Assembly: GCA_020446425.1 (NCBI GenBank)
Contig: JAGRES010000029.1
Span: 1-64,000 of the forward strand
From: Sphingobium sp.
GTDB taxonomy: Bacteria > Pseudomonadota > Alphaproteobacteria > Sphingomonadales > Sphingomonadaceae
Length of the DNA: 64,000 bases
Direction: 5' to 3'
Positions within the stretch are counted from its first letter, which is position 1, and each line of letters opens with the position of its first letter. A program made the position numbers and the translations under genes. Shown in pieces: positions 63,660 to 64,000 of the stretch. Under the pieces are notes generated by a model that searched no databases, was not told where the DNA came from, and saw only the letters and a program-made list of their open reading frames with translations.

Positions 63660-64000
63660 TCAGAAGCGCATGCGTACGCCGCCGTAGATGGCGCGGCGTT
63701 CGATGGGGTAATAAGCGGCGGTGGCGGCTACATCGTTCGCGGTCGCGCCTGCCGCCGGCACGATGGCGCTGATGTCGCCAACCGCCTTCTTGTTGGTGAG
63801 GTTGCGCGCATCGACGAAGATGTCGATGCTATCGCTGACCGTTGCTCCGGCGGAGAAACCGAGCAGCGCATAACCGCCGGTGCGGAACAGATTATCATAG
63901 TCCGCATAACCGCCCTTGGGCGTCCATTCGACATTGGGCGCGACATGCAGTGCATCGGAGCCAAGGCGTAGTTCCGCCCGATATACATGGCGCGGCACCA
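63660..64000 (-). CDS. TonB-dependent receptor, C-terminal part
   Basis: About 113 C-terminal residues of an outer-membrane receptor; the rest lies beyond the right edge. Barrel strands are visible (YRAELRLGSDALHVAPNVEW, SIDIFVDARNLTNKKAV), and the chain ends in YGGVRMRF with the terminal phenylalanine used for outer-membrane insertion. The VDARNLTNK segment is typical of the last plug-barrel strands of siderophore-type receptors. It is cotranscribed with the PepSY gene, so an iron- or metal-complex ligand is likely. Confidence 0.88.
   Translation of the reverse strand, partial: VPRHVYRAELRLGSDALHVAPNVEWTPKGGYADYDNLFRTGGYALLGFSAGATVSDSIDIFVDARNLTNKKAVGDISAIVPAAGATANDVAATAAYYPIERRAIYGGVRMRF

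Overview
The window looks like an ordinary chromosomal stretch from an alphaproteobacterium, most probably of the Sphingomonadales. The reasons are a high GC content of roughly 60-65% by eye, an Entner-Doudoroff zwf-edd-eda set, ChpT, COQ9, the lolA-xth-ribA and rpsP-rimM-trmD-rplS arrangements, and an intergenic inverted repeat containing TTCGACAAGCTCAGGA of the kind scattered through sphingomonad genomes. The genus cannot be fixed from the sequence. Both ends cut through genes: an O-acetylhomoserine sulfhydrylase (metY-like) at the left and a TonB-dependent receptor at the right.

Layout. 1-11 kb: metY end, katG, maeB, mutS, glnD. 11-20 kb: a long minus-strand block holding all riboflavin genes (ribD, ribE, ribB, ribH and a separate ribA) with coq9, lolA, xth, an L,D-transpeptidase and rpoH. 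Two intrinsic terminators in gene-free gaps mark candidate small RNAs at 13.4-13.5 kb and 19.0-19.1 kb. 20-28 kb: rluD-type pseudouridine synthase, a JAMM-domain protein, chpT and a cheA-cheW-cheY-cheB-cheR chemotaxis operon, then ampD. 28.4-30.2 kb: a lower-GC accessory patch with a trypsin-like protease and an overlapping small membrane protein, ending at the RNase P RNA gene. 30.7-38 kb: J-domain protein, flavin monooxygenase, sufE, a phage-shock (psp) locus with divergent pspF and a good sigma-54 promoter, sodB. 38-44 kb: M28 peptidase, yciB, ftsY, mtaB, dapF. 43.7-46 kb: a sensor kinase and a short soluble PAS chemoreceptor-like protein. 46-51 kb: ffh and rpsP-rimM-trmD-rplS, with a vapBC toxin-antitoxin pair inserted inside. 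51-55 kb: a membrane GT2, an LpxH-like phosphoesterase and a GT1. 55-58.3 kb: small proteins, a TPP riboswitch in front of an unknown four-helix membrane protein, and a 573-residue unknown protein with a long Ala/Ser tract. 58-64 kb: eda-edd-zwf, a PepSY membrane protein and the TonB receptor.

The most interesting signal is in riboflavin synthesis. The RibB protein carries an N-terminal Cro/CI-like helix-turn-helix of about 56 residues. A 20-bp palindrome lies just upstream of its start codon, in a probable promoter with no Shine-Dalgarno sequence, and no FMN riboswitch was seen. This suggests an enzyme that is also its own transcriptional regulator. Its C-terminal GTP cyclohydrolase II domain has lost the zinc and arginine motifs, which fits the separate intact ribA. 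Other points worth a second look are the TPP-riboswitch-controlled membrane protein, the protease/membrane-protein cassette beside rnpB, vapBC nested in a ribosomal operon, the TonB-like first gene of the Psp regulon, and the two candidate small RNAs.
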